From assembly GCA_030141605.1 (NCBI GenBank), contig JAQGDQ010001170.1:1-57632 (forward strand): a stretch of DNA of 57,632 bases, read 5' to 3'. This DNA comes from Tubiluchus corallicola (taxonomy: Eukaryota; Priapulida; Priapulimorpha; Priapulimorphida; Tubiluchidae). Within the stretch, counting starts at the first letter, position 1, and each line of letters starts with the position of its first letter. The notes beneath the pieces are model-generated. The model searched no databases, was not told the origin of the DNA, and saw nothing but the letters and a program-made list of their open reading frames with translations. This document shows, piece by piece, positions 55,001-57,632 of the stretch. The translations under genes were made by a program, and so were the position numbers.

Positions 55001-56243
55001 TATACGTTAATAATGCCAAAGTGTTACTGAAAATTAATTAAGGTTAATAATTTAACGGCCAGTAAACACAGATGGTAACAAAGTCATAATTTTCCACAGC
55101 ACAAATATTCCACACGCATCTTGCGCACGTTTGCTACAGCAAACATTGAAACGCAGCGCTACTGTACAACATTCAGGTTAAACGAACAAAAACTCTGCAA
55201 ATTTTAAAGCAAAACTGGACCCAATATTAGACTGCAGGTCAAAACAATCTACTCTTTAAAACATTGAAAGGAAATATACTTTTTTCCAAAAATGACTTAC
55301 GTGAAAGAATTATTACCACTCAAACACAATTTCGCGTTCGTGCCAGTAGTTCTTCACCGTTACATGCATTTCGCCGTTCGCTAGTTAGATGGGCACTAGT
55401 GCCTGCATTTCCGAAATGTATTGCGCGAAAAACAGGTGCTGTACCTCTCAGTTCAGATGTGTTTCTGACGAACTGCACTCGTTTCACAGCTCATAACGAT
55501 AAATATGAAATTTGAATTTTTATCTTAAAGCTTGCCTATTTTTAGTACAAAACACTGAATATCTTACAGTAGTGCTGTACTTCAATATTCGCTATCGCAA
55601 ACGGGTGCAACATGCTCGTGAAATATTTTTGTTGTTGAAAATTATGTTAGTTTGTGATGTCATCAATAGTTGGGCTTGCCTGCCATTAATTAAGTTTTTA
55701 ATCTCTTATTTAATTATCAGAAACGCTTCTGCAGCATTAATTGTATTAAAATGTATACTTTTCATTGTACTTGAAAATGGGGTAGTATATGAAAAATCAT
55801 CCTGTCTTCCTTTAAGTTTAAAATTCAAATTTCAAGCTAACCATCTGTGCTCACATATGAGCTCTCAAACGTATGCACTAGGTCACAACTGAACACCTCT
55901 GAACTGAGAGGTACAGCACCTGTTTAGACAACACATTTCCTAGGTGCATGCGCTAGTGTCCGTTTAACTAGTGAATGGTGAACTGCACGTAATAGTGAAG
56001 AATCGGCCGCGCGAACGCAAAATTACGTTTCAGTGGTAACAATTCAGTTCTTGTTGGAAAAATACTGTTTCTTTTCAAAATTTTCAAATAATTTTGAGCC
56101 ACAATGTAAGACTGGGTTTGGTTATCCTTTAAAGAAATACATACTTACTCCTAACGTAAAAAAGAAAGGTCTAACCAGTTTACGAAACGACATCTCTCCT
56201 TCGACGGCCTCGAAGCCAGGTGCCAGTTCAATTCTTCCTCTTC
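43827..56243 (-). CDS. PARL: PARL, mitochondrial inner-membrane rhomboid protease (5' exon outside window)
   Basis: Eight exons in consistent phase: 56243-56149, 54756-54616, 51221-51077, 49020-48871, 46922-46852, 46325-46224, 45410-45313 and 43917-43827, about 296 residues. PARL cleaves single-pass proteins in the inner mitochondrial membrane, such as PINK1 and PGAM5. Recognisable stretches are [58 protein letters not shown] and WHEIRQPRR at the end. The catalytic Ser lies in GLSLGA-SGAIM, where the Ser codon opens the exon at 46325; the catalytic His is in [13 protein letters not shown] in the exon at 45410. The N-terminal targeting region and the start codon are missing: no suitable exon is visible between 56244 and the window end. 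All splice sites are GT/AG. The introns are full of MITEs. The gene is convergent with the tentative small gene at 39.8-43.8 kb. Confidence 0.96.
44049..44352. mobile_element. GTTCAGAC-type short element (G3), in a PARL intron
   Basis: Inverted ends near ctagtatgacagcaaactcgc and gacaaaactcacaagtctga, with internal gagagtaactcgcagcaag blocks twice, as in G1 at 3.8-4.5 kb. Confidence 0.6.
44516..45234. mobile_element. pogo/Tigger-like MITE (P4), in a PARL intron
   Basis: 719 bp with TA on both sides. Termini CAGTAAGTCCTCGCTTTAAC and CAGTAAGTCCTCGCTTAACG; taacgacg-type motifs recur inside. It ends 79 bp before the PARL exon at 45313-45410. Confidence 0.9.
46630..46720 (-). mobile_element. Fragment of a P4-type MITE (P5)
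   Basis: On the minus strand it starts CAGTTAATCCTTAGCGAATT and runs through aacgacgatttttttactttg-like sequence shared with P4. The other end is missing. Confidence 0.65.
47138..47275. repeat. 69-bp tandem duplication
   Basis: Two copies of a 69-bp unit (tttactactgcatttttaat..., aatctgaccgcg, ccttgatatggtcag) start at 47138 and 47207, in a PARL intron. Confidence 0.9.
47374..48190. repeat. Short tandem repeat (aaacttaaccca...) split by element D3
   Basis: A roughly 40-45-bp unit (aaacttaacccaaacaatca followed by acaaaacttaac) occurs once left of D3 (47374-47412) and at least twice to its right (48089-48180). The transposon landed in a pre-existing minisatellite. Confidence 0.75.
47417..48084 (+). 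mobile_element. Family D TTAA-type MITE, full-length copy D3
   Basis: 668 bp with perfect TTAA flanks (47413-47416 and 48085-48088). Termini AGGACAAGGAAAGGGG and AGCACAAGAAAACCC (read inward from each end) form the inverted repeat AG-ACAAG-AAA. It is inserted in a tandem repeat within a PARL intron. Confidence 0.92.
48293..48815. mobile_element. hAT-like non-autonomous transposon
   Basis: Begins CAGTGGTCTTCAATCTTTTT and ends ttgaatagcactg, the CAG-G-TC-TCAA...TTTTT pattern of hAT ends. The flanking octamers gcctacac and gactagac match at 6 of 8 positions, consistent with the 8-bp target duplication of hAT elements. A (GA)n tract lies at about 48658-48680. It sits 56 bp from a PARL exon. Confidence 0.7.
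49088..49355 (+). pseudogene. Dead copy of the promoter/first-exon cassette
   Basis: Matches 39.58-39.84 kb over its length: acatgtgggtaa, catcagttcagta, ggatcttg, caagaaaaaATGAAT, gtaagg and actattacagtagcatgggc. The coding start reads ATG AAT TAG, so it cannot encode the same protein, and half of the NRF-1-like palindrome is lost. It lies in a PARL intron on the opposite strand. Confidence 0.65.
49478..49516. repeat. (ATT)n(AT)n microsatellite
   Basis: A short simple repeat, probably a retroposon tail. Confidence 0.9.
49793..49947. repeat. 24-bp minisatellite (ggtgtgcacctgcgcataga plus acgc)
   Basis: Six to seven copies. The unit is a multiple of three and gives Cys/His/Arg repeats in several frames on both strands. 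It is in a PARL intron. Confidence 0.95.
50301..50738. mobile_element. TA-flanked MITE with CCGTATTTTCCCG ends, copy V2
   Basis: 438 bp with TA on both sides and perfect inverted termini ACCGTATTTTCCCGTGTATA. Nearly identical to V1 at 11371-11824. It is in a PARL intron. Confidence 0.93.
51741..52072 (+). mobile_element. tRNA-derived SINE with (ATT)n tail
   Basis: The head has box A-like tggcttagtctagtggt and box B gagttcgaacc. The body (ccctgcctgacgcgtggta, gcgataatagctctttgagc) leads to a tail ending ttaaataaagattattatta and a long ATT repeat. The layout is that of a pol III SINE. It is in a PARL intron. Confidence 0.8.
52250..53246 (+). mobile_element. Family C TTAA-type element (C4)
   Basis: About 1.0 kb between TTAA at 52246-52249 and at 53247-53250. 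Begins aagaaaggtcaagccttcta and ends acttgttctgatct. It contains the single-copy form of the unit that is amplified in C1. A segment near 52.35-52.83 kb with repeated tcccgt/gatac motifs may be a separate insertion. Confidence 0.7.
53327..53909. mobile_element. pogo/Tigger-like MITE (P6), diverged
   Basis: TA flanks on both sides. The right end, read inward, is CAGTGTTCCCTCGCTACTTC; the left end is tagtgttccattccaggccc and is degraded, though cccgcgata motifs pair between the two ends. Confidence 0.65.
53910..54615. other. PARL intron sequence, no repeat recognised
   Basis: No exon or element recognised. Short repeats of cagtgttcagtgcag near 54.23-54.27 kb. Confidence 0.4.
54943..56128 (+). 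mobile_element. Family B TTAA-type MITE, interrupted copy B5
   Basis: Begins AGGAAAACGGGACGATTTTT after TTAA (54939-54942). It is split by B6 and ends ggtttggttatcct before TTAA (56129-56132). Without B6 it is about 580 bp. Its right end is 20 bp from the PARL exon ending at 56149. Confidence 0.85.
55208..55811 (-). mobile_element. Family B TTAA-type MITE nested in B5 (B6)
   Basis: 604 bp with perfect TTAA on both sides (55204-55207 and 55812-55815). Read on the minus strand it begins AGGAAGACAGGATGATTTTT and ends ccaattttgct-type sequence (agcaaaactggacccaatat on the + strand). It interrupts B5, so it is the younger insertion. Confidence 0.92.
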
Positions 56244-57000
56244 CTAAATAAAATTAGCAAAGAAATGCAACCAGCAAATAGCAGAAATACCTTACCTAGT
56301 AAACAACATAAAAACTAACTGTTCAAACTTACTCATGCAGTTTATTCTTAAACATTTTTAAAGGCGTTGGAGCTCAAACATGCCAAAAACATAAATTGGG
56401 CAACCTCGAGTAAATCATGGAAACTACCATAAAAAGCTCACACTTTCATATTGCCTCATACGGCTGGTACCGTTCAGTCGAGCAAGCACTTTATTGTTTA
56501 TTTATTTCACTTCAACACAAATACACAATTAATACATTAAAAGAAACAAAAAGTTATCAATAATTCAATGAATAACAAACAGTAAGATACATAATAGGAA
56601 GCAAATTTTGGAAAAAATGATTTAAACTGTCTTTAGACGTAGGTCAACCTATGGTAAACAAAGATAGTGATATCGCTACTTCCTTTAATACTGGTGTCTA
56701 AACAACGTTATGTACAGCATCATTAGAAATATACTAACTTGACTCTCAAAACACTGTGGGGTTGAAAGATAAACAAGAGAATTATCGCTATTATATGTTA
56801 CTTAGTAAATTCGTATACAGTTTACTTTGAGCACATAACTAGTTTAGATATACCATAATTTAGGTTTGCTATATATACAAATGTAAATGTGTTGCGGGCA
56901 ATCAAAAAGCAGGGCTTGTTAGATTGTCCCACATTGTGAAAAAAAAAGTAATGAAAATAATTAACAGTTTGTGAAATTCTATGTAGCATGTAAAAATAGT
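56244..57000. other. PARL upstream intron, repeats, no exon found
   Basis: I searched the minus strand for an exon ending in one codon base plus GT that could encode the PARL presequence and found none. A dispersed stretch at 56.89-56.94 kb is the inverse of 11.12-11.17 kb. Confidence 0.45.
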
Positions 57001-57228
57001 AGTAACTCGACAATTAACTTTATAGCCAAACATACGTTGTATGACGTAAACTCAGTAATGGGTTTCAACTTGTATAAAATTGTTATAGAAAATAATGTTA
57101 CTGTAGAAGATGCATTTAGATATTTTCATGTATTGTCTTGTAAAAGGATGCGAGTTAAGTTCCAATCAGCTAGCGTAAAGGTACTTAGCAGAAGATTGTA
57201 TAAATTGTATCGAAAACAGGAATTTTAA
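57001..57228 (+). pseudogene. Possible LINE protein C-terminal fragment
   Basis: An open frame (from a GTG at 56971, ending TAA at 57226) contains NSSNSTINFIAKHTLYDVNS, then VMGFNLYKI. The spacing resembles the segment following the reverse transcriptase in several LINE clades (basic residues, I..IA..TL.D..S..G.N). It is followed by a GTT repeat and (TTTA)n. It could also be an unrelated unknown protein. Confidence 0.35.
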
Positions 57229-57632
57229 TTTTTTATCAAGGTATCGATTGAGAGAAATGTTAGAATATGTAGGTCTTTTTCAATTAATTGCTTTGTCTTC
57301 TTGTATGTAAATAATATCTGTGCTTGTTTTGTTGTTGTTGTTGTTGTTGTTGTCAGTGTTTAACATTTATTTATTTATTATTTATTTTTTATTTATTTAT
57401 TTATTAAATATATCCACAACGATCATTACAGCATTGTACATAAAAGTATTTAATAATATATTTTTTTATTATGTGCACAAGATGCCAAGCCGCAAATGAC
57501 CCGTGGGGTACTCAAGAAGTAATTACTTATTCAGAGCACCCCAAATGAATGTGGATTGAGTGTAGTAGAAAAGAGCAGTAAAGGAGTAGAAGGAAAGGTT
57601 AATAGAGAATAGAAAGAAGGAGAAAGATGTGG
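57229..57632. other. Right window edge, simple repeats
   Basis: A (GTT)n run at 57331-57352 and (TTTA)n at 57363-57410; the rest is unrecognised. The PARL first exon should lie beyond the edge. Confidence 0.5.

Noticed and set aside
55512-55892. 126-codon frame similar to a minus-strand frame at 40132-40359
   Set aside because: The similarity exists because both are copies of MITE family B. The frame runs over the element border and other copies have stops.

Overview
This is a stretch of nuclear DNA from an animal, most likely an invertebrate. It carries spliced genes with introns of 1-3 kb and typical GT/AG borders, an inward-rectifier potassium channel, a mitochondrial rhomboid protease, non-LTR retrotransposon fragments, and a 5S-rRNA-like plus tRNA-like SINE. 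It is AT-rich and crowded with small transposons, microsatellites and minisatellites. I cannot name the species or phylum from the sequence alone.

Genes. Three protein-coding genes are well supported. (1) At 1.0-3.45 kb (+) a single open exon encodes an 815-residue protein with about eight ankyrin repeats followed by a cGAS/Mab-21-type nucleotidyltransferase whose three metal-binding acidic residues are intact; it is a candidate ankyrin-fused cGAS-like receptor. (2) At 35.4-36.8 kb (+) one coding exon encodes a complete Kir channel with a TIGYG filter and an unusual glutamine at the rectification-controller position. (3) From 56.24 kb down to 43.83 kb (-) eight spliced exons encode PARL, the rhomboid protease of the inner mitochondrial membrane; its first exon or exons lie beyond the right edge. 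A fourth, tentative gene (+, exons at 39.76 kb and 43.65 kb) would encode a small, acid-free, mitochondrial-presequence-like protein and end tail-to-tail with PARL.

Non-genic layout. 3.5-35 kb and most PARL introns are repeats. At least four families of short non-autonomous DNA transposons (called A, B, C and D here) share the same ends: TTAA, then AGGAAA or a close variant, with the mirror image at the far end. About twenty copies lie in 57 kb, several nested in one another. A second group of elements starts CAGT..., sits in TA dinucleotides and has pogo/Tigger-like ends. A third family has two almost identical copies 39 kb apart. There are also a hAT-like element, GTTCAGAC-ended elements, LINE 3' ends, and about eleven minisatellite arrays with units of 18-43 bp, two of which repeat a CACGTG core.

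The three main genes show no functional relationship; this is ordinary eukaryotic gene spacing. The features that merit a second look are the ankyrin-cGLR, the Kir pore variant, the TTAA element system, and a duplicated promoter/first-exon cassette whose second copy is dead inside a PARL intron.
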